A stretch of DNA of 24,317 bases from JAWKHR01 sp041394725 (GTDB lineage: Bacteria > Acidobacteriota > Vicinamibacteria > Vicinamibacterales > SCN-69-37). The position numbers and the translations under genes are program-made. Each line of letters starts with the position of its first letter. The stretch's first letter is position 1. Where the stretch lies: positions 1 through 24,317 of the forward strand of contig JAWKHR010000072.1 of the NCBI GenBank assembly GCA_041394725.1, read 5' to 3'. The notes beneath the pieces are model-generated. The model did not search any database and was not told the origin of the DNA. It saw nothing but the letters and a program-made list of their open reading frames with translations. This document shows, piece by piece, positions 1 to 7,103 of the stretch.

Positions 1-354
1 GACTGGATGATGCCGTTCGCCCGAACCATCGACACGGCCAGGAAATACGTCGTGTCGAGTACGCTCGACAGCGTTGACTGGAACGCGGAGCTCGTGCGCG
101 GCGATCTCGGGGAGGGTGTGCAGGAACTCAAACGGCAGCCGGGCCGGGGAATCCTGCTGGGCGGCGTGACGCTCCCATTCGCCCTCGCGGAGCTGGGTCT
201 GATCGACGAGTACGAGTTCGTCGTCCATCCCCGTATCGCCGGCCATGGGCCGACGCTGTTCGCCGGGCTGTCGAAGCACGTGGACCTGAAGCCGGTGGAT
301 CGCCTCGAGTTCGGATCGGGGGCCGTGGCGATGCGGTACGAGCCGCGACGATAG
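1..354 (+). CDS. Dihydrofolate reductase / RibD C-terminal family protein, 5' partial
   Basis: The reading frame is open at the first base and ends at TAG 352-354, so the N-terminus lies outside the window; the Met at base 7 is probably internal. The visible part is the C-terminal half of the RibD/DHFR-like fold. A Gly-rich strand-turn (GRGILLGGVTLP) matches the family's NADPH-binding GG loop. It is followed by the usual LIDEYEFVVHP strand and a GHGPTLFAGL segment. Family members are small NAD(P)H-dependent reductases, but most stand-alone copies have no known substrate. A complete second member of the family lies at 6513-7103. Family assignment is firm; function is not. Confidence 0.85.
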   Translation, partial: DWMMPFARTIDTARKYVVSSTLDSVDWNAELVRGDLGEGVQELKRQPGRGILLGGVTLPFALAELGLIDEYEFVVHPRIAGHGPTLFAGLSKHVDLKPVDRLEFGSGAVAMRYEPRR

Positions 355-494
355 CCGCCGGGCGGGCCGGCCCGGCGCTGGCCGGGCGGATTCTCGACTT
401 CGCGGTGCGGCGCGAGGATCGGGCCACCGTCGAGATCGTTGCCAACCTCGGGCCGTCGGAGTACAACTTCCAGCACGCCACACGAGGAGGTCCC

Positions 495-1046
495 GTGAAA
501 CACGTCCGCATCTGGTCGGTCGTCGTCGCCGTGCTGCTCGTCGGGTTCTCCGTGCGGCCGGTTCAGGCGGTCAGCCCGTGGGCCGTGATGGTCTACGGCG
601 GGTCGCTCGAGACGCCCGTGCTGCTTCGCCCGGGGAGCCCCGCGGAGTTTCCGGCGTTCGGTCTTCTCTGGTGGCAGGCGGGGTCCTACATGCGCCCCGA
701 CCGCACGGTGCGCAGCGAACCGGCGCTGTCACGCCAGCTGAGCGGGCGGCCGTACCTCAAACTCGCGATCTTCTGGGGGCAGTACGGCGCCGACGAGCTC
801 GCGCCGGAGAACGCCAGCCAGCACGGGCGCTTCTATTTCGGGACGACGTCGGAACCGGCCGTGGTCGTCGTGACCGTGCCGGACATGCAGAAGCACGCGA
901 ATCCCATCCCTCGAGCCCTCGAGGGGTTCGCGGCCGTCTGGGACCTCGGGCCTGAGGAGATCGGCACGCTCCGGGATGTCGGATTCCCCGGTCTCGGGAC
1001 CGGGCCCGACGCCGGTGCGATTCGCGGGGCCGGAGGCGGTCGGTAG
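495..1046 (+). CDS. Hypothetical secreted protein
   Basis: I chose GTG 495 because an AGGAGG-type ribosome site lies just upstream (485-490) and the protein then opens with a clear signal peptide. That peptide has a basic start (VKHVRIW), a hydrophobic core and a probable cut after VQA near residue 22. The frame stays open upstream to about 354, but that stretch looks unlike an exported N-terminus. The mature part, about 160 residues, contains aromatic patches such as LLWWQAGSY and FWGQYG and an FYFGT strand, suggesting a beta-rich fold. I do not recognise the family. It probably acts in the periplasm or outside the cell. The C-terminal 20 residues are Gly/Ala-rich and may be disordered. Confidence 0.6.
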   Translation: MKHVRIWSVVVAVLLVGFSVRPVQAVSPWAVMVYGGSLETPVLLRPGSPAEFPAFGLLWWQAGSYMRPDRTVRSEPALSRQLSGRPYLKLAIFWGQYGADELAPENASQHGRFYFGTTSEPAVVVVTVPDMQKHANPIPRALEGFAAVWDLGPEEIGTLRDVGFPGLGTGPDAGAIRGAGGGR

Positions 1047-1068
1047 CGCCTGCCCGCGGCTGGACGGC

Positions 1069-1446
1069 ATGCCACGGCGCAAGCTGGATTTCGACGTCGT
1101 CCGGGAGCTGGCGCTGGCGCTGCCGGACGTCGAGGAGAGCACGATCCACGGCGCGCCGTCGCTGAAGGTTCGAGGCAGACTGCTCACGTGCCCGGCGATC
1201 CACCGGTCCGCCGAGCCGGACACGCTGGCGGTGCGGCTGGGCATCGACCAGCGCGCCGAGCTGATTGCCGGGGACCCCTCGGTCTACTACGTGACCGACC
1301 ACTACGTGAGCTACCCGACGGTGCTCGTGCGGCTGTCGCGGATCGACCGCGCCGCGTTGCAGGACCTGCTGGGCATGTCGTGGCGGTTCGTCTCGGCCGG
1401 CGGGCGCAAGCGGGCCGGTGCGGGGACACGTGGACGGATCCGGTAG
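1069..1446 (+). CDS. MmcQ/YjbR family protein
   Basis: The 125-residue product starts MPRRKLDFDVVRELALALPDVEE and continues with TIHGAPSLKVRGRLL. This is the typical opening of the MmcQ/YjbR (DUF419) family: a helix with a conserved LPxVEE, then a G(A/T)P.(F/L)(K/R)V strand. The middle contains YYVTDHYVSYPTVLVRL, matching the family's ligand-pocket strand-turn, and the final helix is LQDLLGMSWRFV. Family length is about 110-130 residues. These proteins have a CyaY-like fold and some are suspected to bind DNA or ligands, but no reaction is established. The frame is open upstream to 976; I chose ATG 1069 because homologous sequence begins there. No strong ribosome site is visible. Confidence 0.8.
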   Translation: MPRRKLDFDVVRELALALPDVEESTIHGAPSLKVRGRLLTCPAIHRSAEPDTLAVRLGIDQRAELIAGDPSVYYVTDHYVSYPTVLVRLSRIDRAALQDLLGMSWRFVSAGGRKRAGAGTRGRIR

Positions 1447-1492
1447 AACGCAGGCGATCGCGCGGGAGTCCCGGGACCTTGCGACTGGCGCC

Positions 1493-1978
1493 GTGAGCCG
1501 GCACAGGGTGATCCTCGCGTTCATGCTGGCGCCGCTCGCGACCCCGTTGACCATCTGGGCGGTGTTCACGGTCCTGTCCGTGATCGGCGCGGGCTGGTTT
1601 GCGGACAAACGCTATTCGCTGGTCCTGGACAATGTTGTCGTGTATGCCCTCGTCGGCACGCCAATCGCGTATGTCGTGACGCTCGCCGGCGGCGTACCGG
1701 GCTACCGGCTGCTGTTCCGCAGGGGGCGCCTGAGCCTGTCGCACTTCGTCGTCCTCGGCGCGGTGCTCGGCGCCCTGCCGTTCGTCGTCTTCGACATCGC
1801 CATGACGGTCTGGGGACTCTCGCTCGGCGGCCGCTGGCTCGAACCGCCGTTGTCGCCGTGGATCATGTTCCTTGGCACGATCTGCGGGTCGGCGTCATCG
1901 GCGGCGTTCCGGGCACTTGGTGTCAGAATGCCCGGGCGAGGCGATGTGACCGCCACGACACCCACGGAGCGCGCATGA
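1493..1978 (+). CDS. Hypothetical four-helix membrane protein
   Basis: A 161-residue product from GTG 1493 (VSRHRVILAF). An in-frame upstream GTG at 1418 would overlap the preceding gene and add a non-hydrophobic tail, so I prefer 1493. Four hydrophobic segments lie at about residues 7-33, 45-70, 80-105 and 118-140, with a basic loop (LLFRRGRLSLSH) between helices 2 and 3. The C-terminus is Thr/Arg-rich and probably cytosolic. The stop overlaps the next start (ATGA at 1975-1978), which suggests translational coupling to the VOC gene. I recognise no catalytic motif and cannot name the family. Confidence 0.65.
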   Translation: MSRHRVILAFMLAPLATPLTIWAVFTVLSVIGAGWFADKRYSLVLDNVVVYALVGTPIAYVVTLAGGVPGYRLLFRRGRLSLSHFVVLGAVLGALPFVVFDIAMTVWGLSLGGRWLEPPLSPWIMFLGTICGSASSAAFRALGVRMPGRGDVTATTPTERA

Positions 1979-2337
1979 GTCTCAGTCGTCTCGTCCCGAT
2001 GCAGCCGGTCCGGAGCCTGCCGGCCAGCGTCGCGTTCTACGAGAAGCTCGGCTTCGTCGTCGAGAACCGCAACGACGAGTGGGGCTGGGCGATGCTGCGG
2101 TGCGGCGCGTGCCAGCTCATGCTCGACCAGTCCATCAACGGCCATGCGGACCTGCCCCGCCGCGCGGTGCTGTACTTCTATCCGGACGATCTCGTGGCCT
2201 TCCATCGCCGTGCCAGGAGCAACGGCCTGACGGTGCCCGATCTCGACACCACGTTCTACGGGATGACCGAGTTCCGCCTGGAGGACCCGGACGGCAATCG
2301 TCTGTGGATCGGTCAGGCCAGGGAGCCGCAGGCGTGA
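1975..2337 (+). CDS. VOC-family (glyoxalase/bleomycin-resistance fold) protein
   Basis: The 120-residue product has one vicinal-oxygen-chelate module. It begins with the SLPASVAFYEKLGFVVENR helix-strand, has a central LYFYPDDLVAFHRR strand-helix, and ends with the family signature EFRLEDPDGNRLWIGQ. The Glu at the start of the EFRLEDPDGN strand is a usual metal-ligand position. Single-module members often dimerise to build the active site. They range from metal-dependent lyases and dioxygenases to antibiotic-binding proteins, so the substrate cannot be read from sequence. The start overlaps the previous stop (ATGA), and the stop overlaps the GTG of the signal peptidase gene (GTGA at 2334-2337). 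Confidence 0.85.
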   Translation: MSLSRLVPMQPVRSLPASVAFYEKLGFVVENRNDEWGWAMLRCGACQLMLDQSINGHADLPRRAVLYFYPDDLVAFHRRARSNGLTVPDLDTTFYGMTEFRLEDPDGNRLWIGQAREPQA

Positions 2338-2924
2338 CGCCTGACGATGACGGCGGTGGGACGCAGCTGCGCGACGACGCGGCCGTGAGGAGAACGGCCG
2401 GCCGCGCCACGCGGCGACTCGTGCTGCTCCTGGCGATCCTGGGAACGATCGGCTGCGATCGCGTCACCAAGCACCTCGCATCGACGACGCTCGCGGAAGG
2501 ACCGGATCGCTCGTATCTCGGCGACACCATCCGCCTGGAATATGTCCGGAACCCGGGCGGGTTCCTGAGTCTCGGTGCGACGCTGCCGCCCGCCGTGCGC
2601 GCGGCCGTGTTCACGGTCGCCACCGGGACGATGCTCGTGCTCGTCACCGTGGCCGCCCTGCGGCGCGGGCTGAGCGGATGGCCGGCGCTCGGCCTGGCGC
2701 TGTTCGTCTCGGGCGGCCTGTCGAACTGGGCCGATCGCGTCACACACGGCTCGGTCGTGGACTTCCTGAACGTCGGCATCGGATCGCTTCGGACGGGCGT
2801 CTTCAACGTGGCCGACGTGGCGATCATGGTCGGCGCCGGCCTGTTCGCCGTCACGCAGTTGCGGGGTGGTTCCACGGCGGCAACGCCGCCACCGGCCGGT
2901 GACGGCGTGGGGCACCCCTGCTGA
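2334..2924 (+). CDS. lspA: Signal peptidase II-like protein (divergent LspA)
   Basis: A 196-residue membrane aspartyl protease of the lipoprotein signal peptidase family, which cuts the signal peptide from diacylglyceryl-prolipoproteins. Visible motifs are DRVTKHLA (residues 42-49), the SNWADRVTHGSVVDF block (130-144) and FNVADVAI (157-164). The catalytic pair should be Asp143 and Asp161. Hydrophobic segments lie near 27-41, 86-109, 115-130 and 157-176. The usual N.GA.F(S/G) segment is here NPGGFLSLG, and the N- and C-terminal tails (about 25 and 20 residues) are polar and longer than usual, so this may be a paralogue rather than the housekeeping enzyme. GTG 2334 overlaps the VOC stop; no other start fits better. 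Confidence 0.85.
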   Translation: MTPDDDGGGTQLRDDAAVRRTAGRATRRLVLLLAILGTIGCDRVTKHLASTTLAEGPDRSYLGDTIRLEYVRNPGGFLSLGATLPPAVRAAVFTVATGTMLVLVTVAALRRGLSGWPALGLALFVSGGLSNWADRVTHGSVVDFLNVGIGSLRTGVFNVADVAIMVGAGLFAVTQLRGGSTAATPPPAGDGVGHPC

Positions 2925-3019
2925 TGGCCGCCTGTCTCAGGGAGACGACCGCGCCCGTGAACGAGAGCACCGCCGCCCTGGCTGATGTCTCTCGCGCGGT
3001 CGTCGAGTGGGCCGGGTAG
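2924..3019 (+). CDS. Possible 31-residue ORF after lspA
   Basis: An ATG overlapping the TGA of the signal peptidase gene (bases 2924-2926) opens a 31-codon frame ending at TAG 3017-3019. The product is hydrophilic with no recognised motif. It could be a coupled small protein, but nothing beyond the overlap supports it, and the GC-rich sequence makes short open frames common. It mostly fills the 118-base gap before the kinase-like gene. Confidence 0.15.
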   Translation: MAACLRETTAPVNESTAALADVSRAVVEWAG

Positions 3020-3042
3020 GGCGGCGGGCGGAGGAAGACAGC

Positions 3043-3603
3043 ATGCGGATCGCCGTATCAGGCAGCCACCGAACCGGTAAGTCAACGCTCGTGGCCGCGA
3101 TGGCGGCGGCCATGCCCGCGTACGCGGTCGTGGAGGAGCCATATCACCTGATGGAAGAGGACGGATACCTGTTCTCACACCCGCCGTCCGTCGAGGACTT
3201 CGAAGCCCAGCTCGAACGGTCGATTCGCGAGGTGCGGGAGGCGGGCCCCGACACGCTGTTCGACCGGTGTCCCGTGGATCTGCTGGCGTACCTGGCCGTG
3301 CACGACGATGCCTCGAGCGCTGACGTCGAGCGGTGGCTGCCCGCCGTGCGCGCCGCGGTCGGGACTCTCGACGCGGTCGTGCTGGTACCCGTCGAGGCGT
3401 GCGACCGCATCGCCCGGCCATCGGGGGATGATGACGGGGACTGGCGGGAGAAGGTGGATGAGACGTTGCGGGAGCGGCTTGTCGAGGATTCGTGCGACCT
3501 GGCACTGAAGGTGATCGAGGTCGAGGGAGACGTGGCGCGGCGCCTCCGGACCGTGCTGCGGACGCTCGACCTGCCCGCCGGCGCGGAGGTGGCACATGAG
3601 TGA
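3043..3603 (+). CDS. P-loop NTPase, nucleoside/nucleotide-kinase-like
   Basis: A 186-residue protein starting MRIAVSGSHRTGKST, with a Walker A motif at residues 7-15 (Lys13). The segment TLFDRCPVDLLAYL (71-84) resembles the DR-containing strand of deoxynucleoside, thymidylate and NadR-type kinases, where the Asp/Arg pair contacts substrate or magnesium. The N-terminal third includes VVEEPYHLMEEDG, a typical position for a substrate-binding Glu. These features suggest an AAA_28/NadR-like small-molecule kinase; the substrate is unknown. ATG 3043 is preceded by a GGAGG site (3031-3035). In-frame GTG 3007 lies upstream but has poorer context. The last codons overlap the following gene by 8 bases. 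Confidence 0.75.
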   Translation: MRIAVSGSHRTGKSTLVAAMAAAMPAYAVVEEPYHLMEEDGYLFSHPPSVEDFEAQLERSIREVREAGPDTLFDRCPVDLLAYLAVHDDASSADVERWLPAVRAAVGTLDAVVLVPVEACDRIARPSGDDDGDWREKVDETLRERLVEDSCDLALKVIEVEGDVARRLRTVLRTLDLPAGAEVAHE

Positions 3604-4081
3604 GAACCTGATCCGTCAGTTGATCCCGCATCAGGGCTGCGTGATCACGCAGACGCCGGACGGCGTCGAGATTGCCGGGTCGGCGATGAAATGGGTCATG
3701 TCGGCCGGCGTGATCCCGTTCGTCTGCCGCGCGCCGTTCGTGTTCCGCGTGGTCGGCCGGACGGACTCGACCAACCTGCGGATGCACTGGCATCGCGGCG
3801 AGCTGATCTTCAACTGGGAATGCTCCGTCCGTGAGCTCCGCGTCCACGACCCGGCCACGGCCGAGCAGCACGGCCTCGAGGGCAAGGGGTTCATCTCCAC
3901 CAGCGACTGGCACGAGATCGTCTGGGAGATCCGCCTCGACCGCATGCGCGTGGTCGTCGATGGCGAGGTGCGGTTCGAGTCTCCGGGTGACTACTCGGGC
4001 ATCGAGTCGGCCCCGTCGGTCGGGCCGTGCTTCGGCAGCACGGTCTCGCTGCGCGAGGTCACGGTGGCTGCGCTGGATTGA
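3596..4081 (+). CDS. Hypothetical protein, probable jelly-roll/lectin-like fold
   Basis: A 161-residue soluble product with alternating strand-like segments. LRMHWHRGELIFNWE, WHEIVWEIRLDRMRVVVDGEVRFES and a closing VSLREVTVAAL pattern resemble concanavalin-like sandwich domains, in which an 'l.vDG..v' hairpin is common. There is no signal peptide, so it should be cytosolic. It starts 8 bases before the end of the kinase-like gene, so the two are probably co-translated and may act together. I do not recognise a named family and make no functional claim. Confidence 0.7.
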   Translation: MSENLIRQLIPHQGCVITQTPDGVEIAGSAMKWVMSAGVIPFVCRAPFVFRVVGRTDSTNLRMHWHRGELIFNWECSVRELRVHDPATAEQHGLEGKGFISTSDWHEIVWEIRLDRMRVVVDGEVRFESPGDYSGIESAPSVGPCFGSTVSLREVTVAALD

Positions 4082-4112
4082 GGCCGCGACGACGCCAGAA
4101 CGGAGGAATCGC

Positions 4113-4324
4113 ATGAATGGCTGGGGCATGGCAGGCGTCGTCGCGGTATGTCTGACACTCGTGTCGGCGGGCCCGGGAGGGCAGCAGGGCGTCCGGGTGC
4201 CGCCCTGGTCCAGGCGGCGGACCGCCAGGCGGCCCCGGCGTTTGCGCTGGCCGATGCGTCGGCAGAGACGTCGGTCGTGCTGGATGACGGCAGCGTGGAG
4301 AAGGCGTTGCCCGCCGAACGCTGA
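4113..4324 (+). pseudogene. Frameshifted remnant of a secreted protein
   Basis: ATG 4113, preceded by a GGAGG site at 4101-4105, opens a signal-peptide-like start (MNGWGMAGVVAVCLTLVSAG). After about 25 codons that frame becomes Arg/Trp-rich and implausible. The frame two bases further on carries a sensible Ala-rich continuation (ALVQAADRQAAPAFALADAS) and then VVLDDGSVEKALPAER before TGA 4322-4324. The simplest reading is one small exported protein with an indel near 4,170-4,190. It may be true decay or a sequence error. I cannot name the family. Confidence 0.45.
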
Positions 4325-4338
4325 CGAGAAGAGGACAC

Positions 4339-4932
4339 ATGGTGAACTCCGGGATTTACCTGGAAGGCGCCGCCAGCTTGTTGGCAGGCGTCCTGGCAGT
4401 TGCGGTTAGCGGCTGCACCGTGTCCGAAGTGGGAAGTCGTCGAGGTGCCCAAACCGTCGCCCGCCACGGTTCGAGTCGTCTCGGTGACACCCGAGCCCAC
4501 GGCAGTCCCATCACGTCTACGTCCACACGAATCGTCGTCGAGGCTCGAATACACCATTGAGGAGTTCGTCGCCCGGCGATTCCAGGTTGGAGCGGTGGCG
4601 GCACAGACGCAGCCTGACGCCGGCTGGAGTCTCCGGCCGCTGACGGAATTGCGTCGGCCTTGTTGCGCGAGCCAGCGGGAACCGTCCGCGTGGCTTTCGA
4701 CCAGTGTCGTTCCAGGAGCAGCCGACCTCAAATGGCCGTTGGAGATCACGTTCTCAGTCGACCAGTTGATCGGCACCATGGGCGCGAGTGTCACGGCAGC
4801 CAAGACCGAGCCGGTCCGGTATCCTCACTGCGACGGCAGGAGTAGTAGAAAGGCGTCGGGAGTTCTTCGTCAGGCATGCGGCCGCCGAGGCCTTCCGGCA
4901 AGACAGCCTGGGGCACTCGTCCGTCTGGCAGT
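4339..4932 (+). pseudogene. Frameshifted lipoprotein-like remnant
   Basis: ATG 4339 follows a GAAGAGGA site and encodes a lipoprotein-type signal with lipobox VAVSGC at about residues 21-26. This frame turns into low-quality sequence and ends at 4560. The next frame, open from 4400, gives a more natural continuation (PKWEVVEVPKPSPATVRVV), then LEYTIEEFVARRFQVGAVA and later KWPLEITFSVDQLIGTMG. This suggests a +1 shift just after the lipobox. The second frame has no stop before 5062 and runs into another signal peptide at 4934, so the original 3' end is unclear. GC is lower here: 33 of 60 bases at 4501-4560 by hand count. Confidence 0.4.
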
Positions 4933-4933
4933 C

Positions 4934-5062
4934 ATGCGGATGAACCGCTCTGGTCGCGCCGCCCGGATCGGGCTGGCCTGTGCAGTCGCCCTGACCCTTG
5001 GTTCCGGCCTCATCGCGGCCTCGGCGCAGCCAGGTCCCGCTGTCCGGCTGACGGTTCCGTGA
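4934..5062 (+). other. Short ORF with a signal peptide, probable gene fragment
   Basis: ATG 4934 (or ATG 4940) opens a 42-codon frame that is almost entirely a signal peptide. It has basic residues (MNRSGRAARI), a hydrophobic core and a probable cut after AASA, then stops at 5060-5062. All three forward frames contain a stop between 5049 and 5088, so a single indel cannot join this signal to the globular ORF at 5107. It is best read as the 5' stub of a decayed exported protein, possibly the former N-terminus of the gene downstream. Confidence 0.4.
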
Positions 5063-5106
5063 GCGGGCTGCCGGACGGCTGCAGATGAAGGCCCGCCGAG
5101 CCGGCG

Positions 5107-5523
5107 TTGATTCCCGCGGCCGGCGCTGGCAGTGCCGGGACGCTCCGGTCGAATGCCCGGTCCACGGCGCCGTTTCCGGAGAACCCGTGGGTGGGCACCA
5201 GCCAGCGGCTGCTCATCGAGTTGCTGGGCCCGCCGCCCATCCCGGACGGCCCTCCGCCGGGGGAGAAGGAGCTCCGGGTATTGGAAGCCCGGTGGCTCGC
5301 GCACGTGCGCGGCGGATACCGGGCCGTCTACGACGACTCGACCGCCGGCGGCGCGGTCGACGTGCGGGCCCTCGCGTTCGATGACGAGGGCATCCCGGCG
5401 ACGGGCTGGCCCGGGCGCGCCGAACGGCGCGTCGGCAACATCGCGGTGATCATCCGATCCACGGCCGGCGCCGAGACCGCCTGCTACCGGGCCATCGACG
5501 CGCACATCCGCGCGCTCCGGTGA
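5107..5523 (+). CDS. Hypothetical protein, possibly 5'-truncated
   Basis: The frame is open from 5089; TTG 5107 is the first start-like codon and gives 138 residues. The first 35 residues look unstructured. From PFPENPWVGTSQRLLIELLG onward the sequence is plausible as a folded domain: an acidic LEARWLAHVRGGYRAVYDD helix, VDVRALAFDDEGIP, and VGNIAVIIRSTAGAETAC. I do not recognise the family. No ribosome site is seen before TTG 5107, and a stranded signal peptide lies just upstream (4934-5062). This may therefore be the remaining body of a broken exported-protein gene rather than an intact gene. Confidence 0.45.
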   Translation: MIPAAGAGSAGTLRSNARSTAPFPENPWVGTSQRLLIELLGPPPIPDGPPPGEKELRVLEARWLAHVRGGYRAVYDDSTAGGAVDVRALAFDDEGIPATGWPGRAERRVGNIAVIIRSTAGAETACYRAIDAHIRALR

Positions 5524-5572
5524 ACGGCCGGTTCCCCCGCGCCGTGGTCGGCGTCCTGGCCGCGGGCTTGCG

Positions 5573-5590
5573 GCCCGGGAACACCCGGGC
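5573..5590 (+). terminator. Perfect 7-bp hairpin, possible terminator
   Basis: GCCCGGG, loop AACA, CCCGGGC. It lies 50 bases after the stop at 5523 and before the next VOC gene. No T-run follows, so it is at best an atypical terminator. Confidence 0.3.
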
Positions 5591-5660
5591 AATCATTGGC
5601 GGCTGAGCGGGCGTCGGGGCGCCGGGCCCCGACCGCGTCCGCGAGCCCGAGGTGCAATCG

Positions 5661-6032
5661 ATGCGCGTGCAGTACCTGGAAATCGTCACCACGGACGTCG
5701 ACGGCGTGTGTGCCGTGTATGCCGCGGCGCATGGCGTGACGTTCGGAAGTCCCGATCCTTCGCTGGGCAACGCCCGGACCGCGCCGATGCCGGACGGGAG
5801 TCTGATCGGCGTCCGCGCGCCGCTGCGCGCGTCGGAACAGCCGGTCGTGCGTTCCTACTGGCGCGTGGACGACATCGCCGCCTCGGTCGCCGCCGTGGAA
5901 GCCGCGGGTGGCACGATCGCGCTTCCGCCGATGCCGATCCCCGGCCACGGCACGTGTGCCATCTACCTCCAGGGCGGGGTGGAACACGGCCTCTGGCAGG
6001 TCGCGTCCGCGACGGAGGGAGGACGCACGTGA
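5661..6032 (+). CDS. VOC-family protein
   Basis: A 123-residue product starting MRVQYLEIVTTDVDGVCAVY, the typical opening strand and helix of one vicinal-oxygen-chelate module. The middle has SYWRVDDIAASVAAVEAAGG, the second-repeat strand and helix. The end (CAIYLQGGVEHGLWQ) is the usual metal-side strand, although the common Glu is not obvious there. This subgroup is often annotated as a hydroxylase-like or glyoxalase-like protein of unknown substrate. ATG 5661 is preferred to in-frame GTG 5652 because a GAGG site precedes it. The stop overlaps GTG 6029 of the next gene. Confidence 0.8.
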   Translation: MRVQYLEIVTTDVDGVCAVYAAAHGVTFGSPDPSLGNARTAPMPDGSLIGVRAPLRASEQPVVRSYWRVDDIAASVAAVEAAGGTIALPPMPIPGHGTCAIYLQGGVEHGLWQVASATEGGRT

Positions 6033-6505
6033 AGGACCTGGCGGCGACGATCGGGAGGATCTTCCGCGTCGGCGGCTGGGCGCCGCTCTTCGTGTTCGGC
6101 GTCCACGTCGTGTTGAGCCGCGTCTTCAACGCCTACGAAGCATGGCCGCACACCGACGTGCCCATGCATTTCGCCGGCGGCATCGCCATCGCGTTCTTCG
6201 TCTCCCGGTGCTTCCAGGCCCTGCCCCGCGAGGTGGTCCGCAGCAGCCGGCTGATGGTGCTCGAGCTGATTCTGGTCGCCAGCCTGACGACGACGGCGGC
6301 GGTCGTCTGGGAGTTCGCCGAGTTCGCGTGCGACCAGGTCTTCGGGAGCAACATCCAGCGCAGCCTCGGGAACACGATGCAGGACATGGCACTGGGCATG
6401 GCCGGCGCCGTGGTCGTCATGATCGTCCGCGCCCGGGTGCTCGACGCCCGCCCCGCGGAGCTCCGCGCGGTCGCGATGGAATGGCTGCGCGGTCGCGCCG
6501 CGTGA
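6029..6505 (+). CDS. Four-helix membrane protein, YjdF/DUF2238-like
   Basis: A 158-residue product from GTG 6029, overlapping the VOC stop (GTGA). Hydrophobic segments lie near residues 12-30, 48-64, 80-103 and 122-142. Conserved-looking polar residues sit inside or beside membrane segments: HTDVPMHFAGGIAIAFF, VVWEFAEFACDQVFG and LGNTMQDMALGMAGA. The His-F-x-G, W-E-F and N-T-x-x-D-M pattern resembles the YjdF/DUF2238 membrane family, whose function is unknown. The C-terminal 25 residues are basic and likely cytosolic. The family match is from memory of the motif pattern; the membrane topology is clear. Confidence 0.7.
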   Translation: MKDLAATIGRIFRVGGWAPLFVFGVHVVLSRVFNAYEAWPHTDVPMHFAGGIAIAFFVSRCFQALPREVVRSSRLMVLELILVASLTTTAAVVWEFAEFACDQVFGSNIQRSLGNTMQDMALGMAGAVVVMIVRARVLDARPAELRAVAMEWLRGRAA

Positions 6506-6512
6506 GCGGGAC

Positions 6513-7103
6513 ATGCCTGACATGACCGCACCTGCCTCGTCCCGCGTCACCCTGCACATGGCCGCGAGCCTCGACGGCTTCATCGCCCGGCCGGACGGCC
6601 GCGTGGACTGGATGGAGACCTCGGACGAGTTCCCCGACGGCGAGACCATGGCACCGGGCGCCGTCGAAGCGTTCCTCCGGACGATCGACTGCTACGTCAT
6701 GGGGTCGCGTACCTACGAGACCGCGCTGGGGTTCGAATCGAAAGGCTACGGCTGGGCGTACGGCGACACGCCCACGTTCGTGCTGACGAGCCGTGACCTG
6801 CCGCGTACCCGGGACACCGTCGCGTTCCACTCCGGCGACCTGGCCGCGTTCGTCGCCGGGCTGCGGTCGAAGTACCGATCGATCTGGATCGTCGGCGGCG
6901 GCGAGGTGTGCTCCGAGTGCCTGCGCCTCGGCCTGGCCGACGAGGTGCGCTGGTCGATCCTGCCGATCCTCATCGGCGACGGGATCCCGTTCGTCCGGAC
7001 GCTCGGTGACGACGTCGCGCTGCACCTGGCGGAGGTCAAGGCGTATCGCAACGGCATGGTCGAATTGCGCTACGAGGTGAAGGGCGGGACCCGGCGTGGA
7101 TGA
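6513..7103 (+). CDS. Dihydrofolate reductase / RibD C-terminal family protein
   Basis: A complete 196-residue member of the family cut by the left edge. It has VTLHMAASLDGFIARPDGRVDWM near the start (family consensus: 'h..S.DG.ia..dG..dW'), CYVMGSRTYE (the NADPH 2'-phosphate turn), WIVGGGEVCSECLRLGLADEV (cofactor GGG loop and helix) and a final LRYEV strand. The fold uses NAD(P)H; the substrate of these stand-alone proteins is generally unknown, and they should not be read as true folate reductases. ATG 6513 is 7 bases after the previous stop. The gene's end overlaps the methyltransferase start by 8 bases. Confidence 0.87.
   Translation: MPDMTAPASSRVTLHMAASLDGFIARPDGRVDWMETSDEFPDGETMAPGAVEAFLRTIDCYVMGSRTYETALGFESKGYGWAYGDTPTFVLTSRDLPRTRDTVAFHSGDLAAFVAGLRSKYRSIWIVGGGEVCSECLRLGLADEVRWSILPILIGDGIPFVRTLGDDVALHLAEVKAYRNGMVELRYEVKGGTRRG

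Noticed and set aside
405..494. Earlier GTG start for the secreted protein at 495
   Set aside because: It would place about 30 polar residues before the signal peptide, and the strong AGGAGG site is located for GTG 495.
2424..2460. Lipobox-like GTIGC near the N-terminus of the signal peptidase II protein
   Set aside because: The Cys lies at the end of the first membrane helix, directly before the conserved DRVTK motif of LspA. It is part of the enzyme, not a lipoprotein signal.
2135..4129. A long minus-strand open frame (over 600 codons) across the VOC, lspA and kinase-like genes
   Set aside because: The sequence is Arg/Pro/Ala-rich without motifs, while the plus strand carries recognisable families throughout.
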